From Komagataeibacter xylinus NBRC 15237 (GTDB taxonomy: Bacteria; Pseudomonadota; Alphaproteobacteria; Acetobacterales; Acetobacteraceae), in the NCBI RefSeq assembly GCF_001571345.1, contig NZ_BCTP01000005.1, forward strand, positions 82,746 to 146,745: a DNA stretch of 64,000 bases, given 5' to 3'. Below, one piece after another: positions 1-10,456 of the stretch. Below the pieces are notes generated by a model. It was not told where the DNA came from and made no database searches. It saw only the letters and a program-made list of their open reading frames with translations. The position numbers were made by a program, and so were the translations under genes. Numbering within the stretch: the first letter of the stretch is position 1; each line of letters begins with the position of its first letter.

Positions 1-20
1 GTATAACCCCAGATGAGGCC

Positions 21-875
21 ATGCCGGAACTCCCTGAAGTTGAAACTGTGATGCGCGGGATGCGAGTGCATCTTGAAGGTCACACTATTTCCCGCGCCAG
101 CACGCACCATACGGGGCTGCGCTGGCCGTTTCCGCCCGGTCTGGCCCGTGCGCTGGAAGGCCAGCGGATTGATGGATTCGCCCGGCGGGGAAAATATATC
201 CTCATGACCCTTTCAGGCGGGATGGTGGTGGTGCTGCATCTGGGCATGTCCGGGCGCGTGCTGCTCTCGCGCCCCACGGCAGCCGGGCGTGCGGCCCCGC
301 CCGCCCTGCACGAGCATCTGGTGATCGAGACCGCGGAGGGCGCGCGCTGCGGGCTGGTGGACCCCAGGCGCTTTGGCATGGTCGATCTGGTGCCGGCAGT
401 GGAGGTGGAGCGCCATCGCCTGCTGGCAGGCATGGGCCCCGAGCCGCTGGGCAACCGCTTTGGTGGTCCGTGGCTTGCGGCAAAGGGCCGTGGGCGGCGC
501 ACGAGCATCAAGGCGCTCCTGCTCGACCAGCGCGTGGTGGCGGGGCTTGGCAATATTTATGTGTCCGAGGCGCTGTTCCGCGCGCGCATTCACCCCACGC
601 GGGCGGCGGGCGCGATCAGTGCCGGGGAATATGACGAACTGGCAGCCCAGGTCCGCGCCGTGCTCGACGAGGCGATTGCCGCAGGCGGCTCAAGCCTGCG
701 TGATTATGTGCAACCCGATGGGGAACTGGGCTATTTCCAGCATGCCTGGCGCGTTTACGGGCGCGAGGGGCTGGGGTGCCCCGATTGCCCCGGCCCGCCT
801 GCGTGTGACGGGGTGGAACGCATCACCCAATCGGGGCGTTCGAGCTTCTTCTGCCCCCGATTGCAGGAGGCCTGA
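21..875 (+). CDS. mutM: Formamidopyrimidine-DNA glycosylase (MutM/Fpg)
   Basis: Base-excision repair glycosylase/AP lyase that removes 8-oxoguanine and ring-opened purines. The 284 aa protein has the diagnostic N-terminus PELPEVE (Pro2 nucleophile, Glu3), a conserved Lys58 in RGKY, and the helix-two-turn-helix segment [11 protein letters not shown] (177-187, Asn178). The C-terminal zinc-finger region has Cys253, Cys256, Cys262 and Cys278, but the usual fourth ligand in the CPxC motif is Leu281 (CPRLQ). Removing one T at 861-862 would read CPRCRRPETI and stop, so either a single-base slip or a natural variant finger is present. It lies just upstream of rpsT and dnaA. Family assignment is secure; the finger anomaly is unresolved. 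Confidence 0.96.
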   Translation: MPELPEVETVMRGMRVHLEGHTISRASTHHTGLRWPFPPGLARALEGQRIDGFARRGKYILMTLSGGMVVVLHLGMSGRVLLSRPTAAGRAAPPALHEHLVIETAEGARCGLVDPRRFGMVDLVPAVEVERHRLLAGMGPEPLGNRFGGPWLAAKGRGRRTSIKALLLDQRVVAGLGNIYVSEALFRARIHPTRAAGAISAGEYDELAAQVRAVLDEAIAAGGSSLRDYVQPDGELGYFQHAWRVYGREGLGCPDCPGPPACDGVERITQSGRSSFFCPRLQEA

Positions 876-898
876 GACGATTTAGGCAAAGACTTGTC

Positions 899-927
899 TT
901 GACGAATACGGTCAGGGTGGACTAGAT
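899..927 (+). promoter_or_regulatory. Candidate sigma-70 promoter of rpsT
   Basis: A TTGACG -35 box (899-904), a 17-base spacer and a CTAGAT -10 box (922-927) lie about 80 bases upstream of the rpsT start codon. Spacing is ideal and both boxes are close to consensus. Inferred from sequence only. Confidence 0.55.
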
Positions 928-1005
928 CGCCAGCCTGATATGGGATGTCCGCACGATCGGGTGGCGGACCGCCGTAACCTGATTTATGCAGATGAACTGA
1001 GAGCA

Positions 1006-1275
1006 ATGGCCAATACAGCATCCGCGCGCAAGCGCATCCGTCAGAACGAACGCCGCAACGCCCGCAACACCGCACGTCTGTCGCGCGTACGCACCTTCGT
1101 GAAGAAGATTGAAACCGCGATCGCCACCGGCAAGAAGGACGACGCCGTGGTGGCCCTGCGTGAGGCACAGCCCGAAATGCAGCGCGCCGTTGGCAAGGGC
1201 GTTCTTCACGCCAACACGGTTGCCCGTCGTATTTCCCGCCTGTCCGCCCGTATCAAGTCTCTCGCTGCTGCGTAA
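1006..1275 (+). CDS. rpsT: 30S ribosomal protein S20
   Basis: Small basic protein that binds 16S rRNA in the 30S subunit. The start is placed at the ATG giving [17 protein letters not shown], the conserved S20 N-terminus, which yields 89 aa, the normal family length. An in-frame upstream extension from 940 has no family similarity and crosses the likely leader, so it is left out. The protein is Arg/Lys/Ala-rich and helical throughout. It has its own likely promoter (899-927) and is followed by a strong intrinsic terminator (1324-1364), so it is probably monocistronic. The mutM-rpsT-dnaA neighbourhood is common in alphaproteobacteria. Confidence 0.97.
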   Translation: MANTASARKRIRQNERRNARNTARLSRVRTFVKKIETAIATGKKDDAVVALREAQPEMQRAVGKGVLHANTVARRISRLSARIKSLAAA

Positions 1276-1323
1276 GATACGGCTGGTTTCTTTCATCTGA
1301 AAGAAAGCTGGAAGTAATAAAGG

Positions 1324-1364
1324 AGGTCGTCTGTCGCCATTATTGGCGATGGCGGCCTTTTTTT
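1324..1364 (+). terminator. Rho-independent terminator of rpsT
   Basis: Inner stem TCGCCA/TGGCGA (1334-1339 with 1344-1349) around loop TTAT, extended by an outer stem AGGTCG/CGGCCT (1324-1329 with 1353-1358), followed by a run of seven T (1358-1364). It sits about 50 bases after the rpsT stop and separates rpsT from dnaA. Confidence 0.85.
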
Positions 1365-1420
1365 ATTATCAGCATCTTCATGGTGTGAACGGGTTTTGGC
1401 AGGGGCGGGGCAGATTCCCG

Positions 1421-1448
1421 TTGCTTCGCCCGATTCCGTGCTCTAAAT
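1421..1448 (+). promoter_or_regulatory. Candidate promoter of dnaA
   Basis: TTGCTT (1421-1426), a 16-base spacer and CTAAAT (1443-1448) lie in the otherwise GC-rich 1365-1642 leader before dnaA. No exact DnaA box (TTATNCACA) was found in this leader, so direct autoregulation is not evident. The rest of the gap holds nothing else that I can support. Confidence 0.4.
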
Positions 1449-1642
1449 TACGAGGATAATTCCAGCGTCATCGGTTGTCCTGGCAGCAAGGGCCGGGCCG
1501 TGGGTCGTGCCAGTGGCACGGCTTGTGGCCTGTCCTGTGGGATAAGGGCCGGTGGCGCGGGGTGGTGGAATGGAGCGGGGTTACGGCAGGGACATGCGCG
1601 CAGGCGGTGTCCTTTTCGTGCCCCATGTGGCGGGGAGCGGAT

Positions 1643-3100
1643 ATGACGGGCGGACTGGAAGGCTACGACGCAGTGGCGGAAGCCAACGCGCAGAAGAGTG
1701 TGCTCGCCATCCACTGGTCGCGCATCTGCGAGCGGCTGAAGGCCGAGGTGGGCGAAGTCGAATACCGCACCTGGCTGCGCCAGATCACGGTCGGCCCGGT
1801 GGAGGAGGACGAGATCACCCTCTACCTGCCCACGCGCTTTTTGCGGGACTGGGTGCGCGGCCAGTACGGCGACCGGCTTGGCGCGCTGTGGCATGCCGAA
1901 GTGCCCGCCATCCGCCGGGTCGAGCTGCAGGTGGCCCGCCCCGCAGCCCAGTCCGCCCCCGGGGCGCAGGATGCTACGCCCGCACCGGAGTCCGCCACGC
2001 CCCCGGTTGAACCGGCAGCCCCCGCGGCAGCGCCCGTCGTGGTGGAGAGTCCGCGCCAAGCCGAGGTGCGCAGCGACCTTGCGGCCCCGCTTGAGCCACG
2101 CTTTACGTTTGACACCTTCATCGTGGGCAAGCCCAACGAGTTCGCCTATGCCTGCGCCCGCCGCGTGGCCGAGCGCCCGTCCAGCCCCGGCTTCAACCCC
2201 CTGTTCCTGTATGGCGGCGTGGGCCTGGGCAAGACCCACCTCATGCACGCCATTGGCGCGGAACTGCTGCGCGGCGGCAAGGTCTCGGTGGCCTACATGT
2301 CGGCCGAGAAGTTCATGTACCGCTTCATCGGGGCCATCCGCTCGCAGTCCACGCTCGAGTTCAAGGACCAGTTGCGCTCCGTCGATGTGCTGATGATCGA
2401 TGACCTGCAGTTTCTCATTGGCAAGGACAACACGCAGGACGAATTCTTCCACACCTTCAACGCGCTCGTCGATGCCGGGCGGCAGATCGTGGTCTCGGCC
2501 GACAAGTCGCCCTCCGACCTGTCGGGGCTTGAGGACCGGCTGCGCACCCGCCTTGGCTGCGGCATGGTGGCCGATATCCACGCCACCACGTTCGAGTTGC
2601 GCATTTCCATCCTCGAGGCCAAGGCCGCGGCCTCCGGCGTGGTGGTGCCAGCCAAGGTGCTGGAATTTCTTGCCCACAAGATCACGTCGAACGTGCGCGA
2701 GCTTGAGGGCGCGCTCAACCGGCTGATCGCGCATGCCAACCTGTTTGGCCGCCCCGTTACGCTGGAGGCAACGCAGGATGTGCTGCACGATATCCTCAAG
2801 GCGCATGACCGGCGCGTCACCATCGAGGAAATCCAGCGCAAGGTGGCCGAGCACTGGAATACGCGCCTGACCGACATGTTCTCCGCCCGCCGGGGCCGGG
2901 CCGTGGCGCGGCCAAGGCAGGTGGCGATGTATCTGGCCAAGCAGCTGACCAGCCGCTCCTACCCCGAGATCGGCCGCAAGTTCGGCAACCGCGATCACAC
3001 CACCGTCATGTATGGCGTAACCAAGGTGGAGCAGTTGATGGCGCAGGACCCCGCCTTTGCCGAGGACGTGGAACTGCTGCGCCGCATGCTCGAGACCTGA
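1643..3100 (+). CDS. dnaA: Chromosomal replication initiator protein DnaA
   Basis: AAA+ ATPase that binds DnaA boxes and opens the origin. The chosen start MTGGLEGYDA follows GGGGAG by a normal spacing and gives 485 aa; a longer in-frame extension from 1475 has no family similarity. Domain I is about residues 15-95, followed by a Pro/Ala-rich linker (about 105-150). The AAA+ domain has Walker A GGVGLGKTH (191-199) and Walker B VLMIDD (249-254). Domain IV ends with the DNA-binding signature DHTTV (451-455). dnaN, recF and gyrB follow on the same strand, the classical order. Confidence 0.97.
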   Translation: MTGGLEGYDAVAEANAQKSVLAIHWSRICERLKAEVGEVEYRTWLRQITVGPVEEDEITLYLPTRFLRDWVRGQYGDRLGALWHAEVPAIRRVELQVARPAAQSAPGAQDATPAPESATPPVEPAAPAAAPVVVESPRQAEVRSDLAAPLEPRFTFDTFIVGKPNEFAYACARRVAERPSSPGFNPLFLYGGVGLGKTHLMHAIGAELLRGGKVSVAYMSAEKFMYRFIGAIRSQSTLEFKDQLRSVDVLMIDDLQFLIGKDNTQDEFFHTFNALVDAGRQIVVSADKSPSDLSGLEDRLRTRLGCGMVADIHATTFELRISILEAKAAASGVVVPAKVLEFLAHKITSNVRELEGALNRLIAHANLFGRPVTLEATQDVLHDILKAHDRRVTIEEIQRKVAEHWNTRLTDMFSARRGRAVARPRQVAMYLAKQLTSRSYPEIGRKFGNRDHTTVMYGVTKVEQLMAQDPAFAEDVELLRRMLET

Positions 3101-3208
3101 CGCATTTCGGGCCTGCGCCCCTTTACCGCTGTTGCTTCGGGCTGCTAGACAGGTCTCCCCCGTTTTGTGCTTTTTCGGGCGCTGCGGGATGTGGAGGATA
3201 TCGTACCG

Positions 3209-4333
3209 ATGAAGTTGAAGGCTGACCGCGTAACGCTGCTCAAGGCACTGGCCCATATCCAGAGCGTTGCCGAGAAGCGCAATACCATCCCCATCCTGGC
3301 CAACGTGCTGATCAATGTCACCGATGGCGCCATGACGCTGACCGCCACCGACATGGAAATTGCCGTGGTCGAGGGCATGGCGGCGGAAACGCTGCGTGAT
3401 GGCGCGGTCACGGCGCCGGCTGCGGTGCTGTACGAAATCGTGCGCAAGCTGCCCGATGGCGCGCAGGTCGAATTCGACCATGCCGGGGGCGATGCGCCGC
3501 TTGGCCTGCGGGCGGGGCGTTTTGCCACCAGCCTCAACGTGCTCGATGTGGATGACTTCCCCTCCATGATGGCAGGCAGCCTGCCGCATGAATTCAGCAT
3601 TCCGGCCCAGGTGCTGCGTGGCCTGATCGACCGCACCCGCTTTGCCATCTCCACCGAGGAGACGCGCTACTACCTCAACGGCATTTTCCTGCATGTGGCC
3701 GAAGGCGAGGCCGGGCAGGTGCTGCGCGCGGTGGCGACCGACGGCCACCGCTTGGCCCGTGTCGAGACCGAACTACCACCGGGCAGCGAGGGCATGCCCG
3801 GCGTGATCGTGCCACGCAAGACCGTGGGCGAACTGCGCAAGCTGCTTGATGAAGGGCCGGAGCAGGTTGACGTTGCCCTGTCCGATACCCGCATCCAGTT
3901 CACCATCGGCAACATCACGCTGACCTCCAAGCTGATCGATGGCACGTTCCCCGAATATGAGCGCGTGATCCCGCACGGCAATGACCGCATCCTGCGCGTG
4001 GGCAAGAAAATCTTTTCCGATGCAGTGGCCCGTGTCGCGGCCATCAGCCAGGAGCGTTCGCGCCCGGTCAAGCTGAGCATGGCGCATAACCTGCTCACGC
4101 TGTCAGCCGCCAGCCAGGATCAGGGCTCGGCCACCGAGGAACTCGACGAAAACCACGTCTCCTACGATGCGCCTCCCATCGAGATCGGCTTTCAGGCCCG
4201 CTACCTCAACGACATTACCGACCAGGTGGAAAGGGAAGTGGAGTTCGCATTTTCCGACAGTTCCGCCCCGACCATCGTGCGCGATGTGGACAGCCCCTCG
4301 GCGCTGTACGTGCTGATGCCCATGCGCGTTTGA
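3209..4333 (+). CDS. dnaN: DNA polymerase III sliding clamp (beta subunit)
   Basis: Ring-shaped processivity clamp that tethers DNA polymerase III to DNA. The start at MKLKADRVTLLKAL is chosen because it matches the family N-terminus and has GGAGG about 12 bases upstream. The resulting 374 aa is the usual length and contains three repeated clamp folds. The C-terminus ends LYVLMPMRV, matching the typical clamp ending. It is 108 bases after dnaA and 22 bases before recF, so it is probably transcribed with recF. Confidence 0.97.
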   Translation: MKLKADRVTLLKALAHIQSVAEKRNTIPILANVLINVTDGAMTLTATDMEIAVVEGMAAETLRDGAVTAPAAVLYEIVRKLPDGAQVEFDHAGGDAPLGLRAGRFATSLNVLDVDDFPSMMAGSLPHEFSIPAQVLRGLIDRTRFAISTEETRYYLNGIFLHVAEGEAGQVLRAVATDGHRLARVETELPPGSEGMPGVIVPRKTVGELRKLLDEGPEQVDVALSDTRIQFTIGNITLTSKLIDGTFPEYERVIPHGNDRILRVGKKIFSDAVARVAAISQERSRPVKLSMAHNLLTLSAASQDQGSATEELDENHVSYDAPPIEIGFQARYLNDITDQVEREVEFAFSDSSAPTIVRDVDSPSALYVLMPMRV

Positions 4334-4355
4334 GCGCGCCTCCCATTACGGCAGC

Positions 4356-5480
4356 ATGGCCTGCATAACCCGGCTGACGCTGACGGATTTCCGCAACTAC
4401 CGCCGCCTGTCGTGGCAGCCGACGCAGCCGGTCACGGTCATTACCGGGCCGAATGGCAGCGGCAAGACCAACCTGCTCGAGGCCGTATCGCTGCTCGTGC
4501 CTGGTCGTGGCCTGCGCTGCGCGCGCATGGATGAACTGCCCCGGCATGGTGCGGGCCTGTGGGGCGTTACGGCGCAGGTGGAGGGAATGGACGGGGATGA
4601 AGCCCTGTCCGTGCAACTGGCCACCGGGGCTGACCCGCTGCGGCCCGAGCGCCGCGTGTTCCGGGTGGATGGGCAGGCCCTGCGCAACCGCGATGGTATT
4701 GGCGAATATTTCTCGGCTGTATGGATCACGCCGCAGATGGATCGCCTGTTCCTTGAAGGGGCAGGGGGAAAGCGGCGCTTTCTTGACCGGCTGGTGCAGG
4801 CGCTTGAACCCGGCCATGCGCGTGAACTTGCCGCCCATGACCGCGCCATGGCCCAGCGCAGCCGCCTTCTGGCCCAGCGCAACCCCGACCCTGCCTGGCT
4901 TACCGCCCTTGAGCACACCATGGCCCGCCATGCGGTAGCCACCGTTGCCGCGCGGATGGACATGGTCAGCCGCCTCAATACCGATGAGCAGGCGCTGGCC
5001 GATGGCTTTCCGGCCGCCCAGCTGGAACTGGAATGCGACATTGCCGCCCACCTCGCCACCCGGCCTGCGTTAGCCGTGGAGGACTGGCTGGCCGGGCAGA
5101 TCGCGGGCACGCGCTGCATTGACCGCCAGCGCGGCGGCAGCCGTTTTGGCGCCCACCGCACCGGACTTGCGCTGGCTGACCGGGTGAGCGGGCGCGCAGC
5201 CGCCCTGTCCAGCACGGGGCAGCAGAAGGCGCTGCTGCTGGGCATCGTGCTGTCGCATGCGCGCATACTCGCGGCATGCCGGGGGCAGGTGCCCATGCTC
5301 CTGCTCGATGAGCCGCTGGTGCATCTGGACGAAGCCCGCAGGCAGGCCCTGTTCCGCGCCGTGGGCCGCATGCGCACGGGCGTGTTCCTGACCGGAACGG
5401 ACGCCGAACAGTTCGCCCCCCTGCGGGGCCATGCCGCATTCGAGGCGCCAGGGGCGGGTAATCTTGCCCATGAGGCCTGA
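4356..5480 (+). CDS. recF: DNA replication and repair protein RecF
   Basis: SMC-like ATPase that helps load RecA at single-strand gaps. The 374 aa protein opens with the RecF-type MACITRLTLTDFRNYRRL. Walker A GPNGSGKT is at 31-38, an ABC-type signature SSTGQQKAL at 285-293, and Walker B MLLLDEP at 314-320. The length is normal for the family. It starts 22 bases after dnaN and is followed after 90 bases by gyrB, which has its own -10 element. Confidence 0.95.
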   Translation: MACITRLTLTDFRNYRRLSWQPTQPVTVITGPNGSGKTNLLEAVSLLVPGRGLRCARMDELPRHGAGLWGVTAQVEGMDGDEALSVQLATGADPLRPERRVFRVDGQALRNRDGIGEYFSAVWITPQMDRLFLEGAGGKRRFLDRLVQALEPGHARELAAHDRAMAQRSRLLAQRNPDPAWLTALEHTMARHAVATVAARMDMVSRLNTDEQALADGFPAAQLELECDIAAHLATRPALAVEDWLAGQIAGTRCIDRQRGGSRFGAHRTGLALADRVSGRAAALSSTGQQKALLLGIVLSHARILAACRGQVPMLLLDEPLVHLDEARRQALFRAVGRMRTGVFLTGTDAEQFAPLRGHAAFEAPGAGNLAHEA

Positions 5481-5519
5481 TTTGCGTGGGGAATGCTGGT
5501 TCCGACGGGCGGTTGGGGC

Positions 5520-5525
5520 TATAAT
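5520..5525 (+). promoter_or_regulatory. Consensus -10 element upstream of gyrB
   Basis: A perfect TATAAT hexamer lies 46 bases before the gyrB start codon in the recF-gyrB gap. No good -35 hexamer is visible at 16-18 bases spacing (TGGTTC at 17), so it may be a weak -35 or activator-dependent promoter. Confidence 0.45.
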
Positions 5526-5534
5526 GCATTCTGA

Positions 5535-8039
<2,505 letters not shown>

Positions 8040-8045
8040 GGCGGC

Positions 8046-8723
8046 TCAGGCAGGCCGTAACTCGCCTGCCAGATGCGGTAATTCGGAAATGGAATCGGCG
8101 CCCACCGTGGCCCCGGCCTCCATTTCCGGCTGCCCGTAGCCCCAGCGGGCAAAAATGACCGGCACATGGGCGCCTGTTGCGCAGGCTACGTCGTTATGGT
8201 GGTCGCCTGTCATGAGGGCGCGGGCCGGGGTGCTGCCTGCCTGTTCAATGGTGCCCAGCAGGTGGCGCGGGTCGGGCTTGCGCACGCCAAAGCTGTCACC
8301 CCCGCCCACGGCGACGAACCATTTTTCCAGATCCATGACCTGAAGGATATGCCGTGCCGCCGCCACGGGCTTGTTGGTGCATACCGCCATGCGCCAGCCT
8401 GCCGCGTGCAGGGCCGCCAGCGTCTCGACCGTGCCGGGAAAGGGGCGGGAAAGGTCAGTTGAGTGGGGCGTGTAGCGTTCCATGTAGCGGGCCGTGGCCT
8501 CGGCGCGGTTGATGCGGGCGGCTGCGGGGCCGGCATGCTCGAGCAGGCGGCTGACCAGCACGGCCACGCCATCGCCAATCATCGGGCGCACGGCCTCGGG
8601 TGTTACGGGCGGCAGGCCGTATTGCGCCAGCAGCCAGTCGGCGCAGGCCGCAAGGTCGGGCAGGCTGTCGATCAGCGTGCCATCCATATCAAAAACCGCC
8701 AGACGGGGAGGGGAGGATGTCAT
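8046..8723 (-). CDS. gph: Phosphoglycolate phosphatase-like HAD hydrolase
   Basis: Haloacid-dehalogenase phosphatase, most like Gph, which clears 2-phosphoglycolate formed during repair of oxidised DNA ends. The start MTSSPPRLAV gives 225 aa and places the HAD nucleophile motif FDMDGT at residues 11-16. Motif II is VCTNKP and the final acidic motif is in TGDHHNDV. A slightly longer start at 8756 is possible but adds nothing conserved. It is convergent with gyrB and divergent from glmU. Substrate assignment within the large HAD family is less sure than the family. Confidence 0.85.
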   Translation of the reverse strand: MTSSPPRLAVFDMDGTLIDSLPDLAACADWLLAQYGLPPVTPEAVRPMIGDGVAVLVSRLLEHAGPAAARINRAEATARYMERYTPHSTDLSRPFPGTVETLAALHAAGWRMAVCTNKPVAAARHILQVMDLEKWFVAVGGGDSFGVRKPDPRHLLGTIEQAGSTPARALMTGDHHNDVACATGAHVPVIFARWGYGQPEMEAGATVGADSISELPHLAGELRPA

Positions 8724-9088
8724 TATGAACGCCTTTGACTGTCTGGCGTTCAGCAAGCCTCACTGCGGGCTGCCCTGCAAGTCATAAGAGATTGTCCGAG
8801 AGACTGTCTGAAAAGTCAGCCCGGAAAACATCCAGAAATCATAAGGAGGTTTTTGGTGAAGCTTTTTTCGAAATGCTTCAAAGAGCGCCGTCTTTTTGAA
8901 AAAGGGCGGCACCCGGAAACCTCATCAGGGGTGGTTGTGGAAAAAATGATGGACCGAAAAATTTCATTTTTTGTCAGTATGTTATTTTTTGTTCGCCATC
9001 CCGTAGCATGCAGACATCCGAAGTGATGCGCCTGCGTGCGGATAAGGGTTTGACAGGGCAGTCAGGTGCGGAGTACCCGCACACTGCC
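8724..9088. other. Divergent gph/glmU intergenic region
   Basis: 365 bases between the divergent gph and glmU starts. It holds the three-helix repeat copy (8847-8922) and then a strikingly AT-rich stretch (about 8940-9000, with T-runs) that is a plausible promoter region for glmU, although no clear hexamer pair stands out. An in-frame extension of glmU back to 9008 shows no family similarity and is not accepted. Confidence 0.5.
8847..8922. repeat. Three-helix dispersed repeat, copy 1
   Basis: A 76 bp element with three pairable helices: an outer closing stem AGGTTT...AAACCT, a first hairpin TGAAGC/GCTTCA (8857-8862 with 8875-8880) and a second T-run/A-run hairpin GCCG...CGGC (8887-8910). Related copies occur at 17827-17908 and 49933-50012. 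This copy sits between divergent genes, so it is unlikely to serve only as a terminator. From memory, similar elements are common in acetic acid bacterial genomes; that was not checked. Confidence 0.7.
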
Positions 9089-10456
9089 ATGAACACCGAC
9101 ACAGAGACCGACCAGCCCGCCTCCGCCGCGCCCCTGTCAACCGCTGTTATTCTGGCGGCAGGGCGCGGCACGCGCATGAAATCGGAGCGGCCAAAGGTCA
9201 TGCATCCGCTCGCGGGCCAGCCCATGCTGCGCTACCTGATTGATAATGCGGCCGAAGTGTTTGACCGTATTATTGTCGTCGCCGGGCCGGGCATGGACGA
9301 TGTGGCGGCCCTTGCCGCCCCGCACACGGTCGTTGTGCAGCACGATCGCCTGGGCACGGGCCATGCCGCCCGTCAGGCCGAGGCCACCTTTGGCACCGGT
9401 GATGTCGCGGTGCTGTATGGCGATAACCCGCTGATCACGCCGGGCACCATGCGTGCCCTGCTGGCCCAGCGCCGCAGCGATGACACGGGCCTTGCCCTGC
9501 TGGCCATGGAGCCCGCCGATCCCGCGCGCTATGGCCGTGTGGTCACGCGCGACGGGCTGGTGCAGCGGATCGTGGAATGGGCGGATGCAACACCTGCCGA
9601 GCGCGCCATCGGCCTGTGCAACGCGGGCGTGCTGTGCGCCGCGGCCGCCGATTTCCGCCGCTGGCTGGCCGAGATTGATAACGACAACGCGCAGGGTGAA
9701 TACTATCTGGGCGATGTGGTGGCGCGTGCCGCGGCCGAAGGGCGCAGCGTGCGCGCTGTCGTGGCCCCCGAGGATGAACTGCGCGGCATCAATTCCCGCG
9801 CCGAACTCGCTCAGGCCGAAGCCTGCGTGCAGGCCCGCCTGCGCCTTGCCGCCATGGCGGGCGGCACGACCCTCGTGGCACCCGATACCGTGTTCCTGTG
9901 CGCCGATACGGTGTTCGAGCCTGATACGGTCGTCCACCCCCATGTGGTGTTCGGGCCGGGGGTGCATGTCAGGCGCGGCACGGAAATCCATGCCTTCTCG
10001 CACATCGAGGGGGCAACGGTCGGCCCCGATGCCCAGATCGGCCCCTATGCCCGCCTGCGGCCGGGCACCGATGTGGGGCAGGGCGCGCGCGTGGGCAACT
10101 TCGTCGAACTCAAGGCCACCACGCTCGGCGCGGGCGCCAAGGCCAACCACCTGACCTATCTGGGCAATACCACCGTGGGGGCGAAGGCCAATATCGGCGC
10201 GGGCACCATTACGTGCAATTATGATGGCGTGTTCAAGCACCGCACGGAAATCGGGGCCGAAAGCTTTATCGGGTCGGATTCGGTGCTTGTCGCCCCCGTG
10301 CGGTTGGGTAAAGGGGTGATTACGGCAGCAGGCAGCGTGATTACGCATGACGTGCCCGATGATGCCCTGGCCGTTGGCCGGGCGCGGCAGGCGAACAAGG
10401 CGGGCTATGCCCGTGCGTTCCGCCAGCGGCTGAAGAACAGGAAGGAACAGGGCTGA
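9089..10456 (+). CDS. glmU: Bifunctional UDP-N-acetylglucosamine pyrophosphorylase / glucosamine-1-phosphate acetyltransferase
   Basis: Makes UDP-GlcNAc for peptidoglycan and lipopolysaccharide. The chosen start MNTDTETDQPASAA gives 455 aa, a normal length. The N-terminal nucleotidyltransferase has the signature LAAGRGTRMKS and an invariant Lys in RPK. The C-terminal half is a left-handed beta-helix of hexapeptide repeats (GPDAQIGPYARLRPG, GAKANIGAGTITCNYDG), carrying the acetyltransferase site. The stop overlaps the glmS start by one base, so the two enzymes that feed UDP-GlcNAc synthesis are coupled. Confidence 0.96.
   Translation: MNTDTETDQPASAAPLSTAVILAAGRGTRMKSERPKVMHPLAGQPMLRYLIDNAAEVFDRIIVVAGPGMDDVAALAAPHTVVVQHDRLGTGHAARQAEATFGTGDVAVLYGDNPLITPGTMRALLAQRRSDDTGLALLAMEPADPARYGRVVTRDGLVQRIVEWADATPAERAIGLCNAGVLCAAAADFRRWLAEIDNDNAQGEYYLGDVVARAAAEGRSVRAVVAPEDELRGINSRAELAQAEACVQARLRLAAMAGGTTLVAPDTVFLCADTVFEPDTVVHPHVVFGPGVHVRRGTEIHAFSHIEGATVGPDAQIGPYARLRPGTDVGQGARVGNFVELKATTLGAGAKANHLTYLGNTTVGAKANIGAGTITCNYDGVFKHRTEIGAESFIGSDSVLVAPVRLGKGVITAAGSVITHDVPDDALAVGRARQANKAGYARAFRQRLKNRKEQG

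Noticed and set aside
1317..1328. AAGGAGGT as a Shine-Dalgarno for a gene after rpsT
   Set aside because: It lies at the 5' side of the rpsT terminator and no start codon with a sensible frame follows.
1520..1545. TGTGGGATAA as a DnaA box in the dnaA leader
   Set aside because: It has an inserted base relative to the reverse-complement box TGTGGATAA and there is no second copy, so no origin is claimed.
1475..1642. In-frame 56-residue N-terminal extension of dnaA
   Set aside because: No resemblance to DnaA; a good ribosome-binding site precedes the ATG at 1643.
1448..3748. A 766-codon open frame antisense to dnaA and dnaN
   Set aside because: It lies opposite two securely identified genes and is an artefact of high GC codon bias; composition is His/Gly/Arg-rich with no recognisable domain.
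8795..8820. GAGACTGTCTGAAAAGTC resembling an IS5-family terminal repeat
   Set aside because: Only one end, no partner and no transposase in the window; may be a remnant but cannot be supported.
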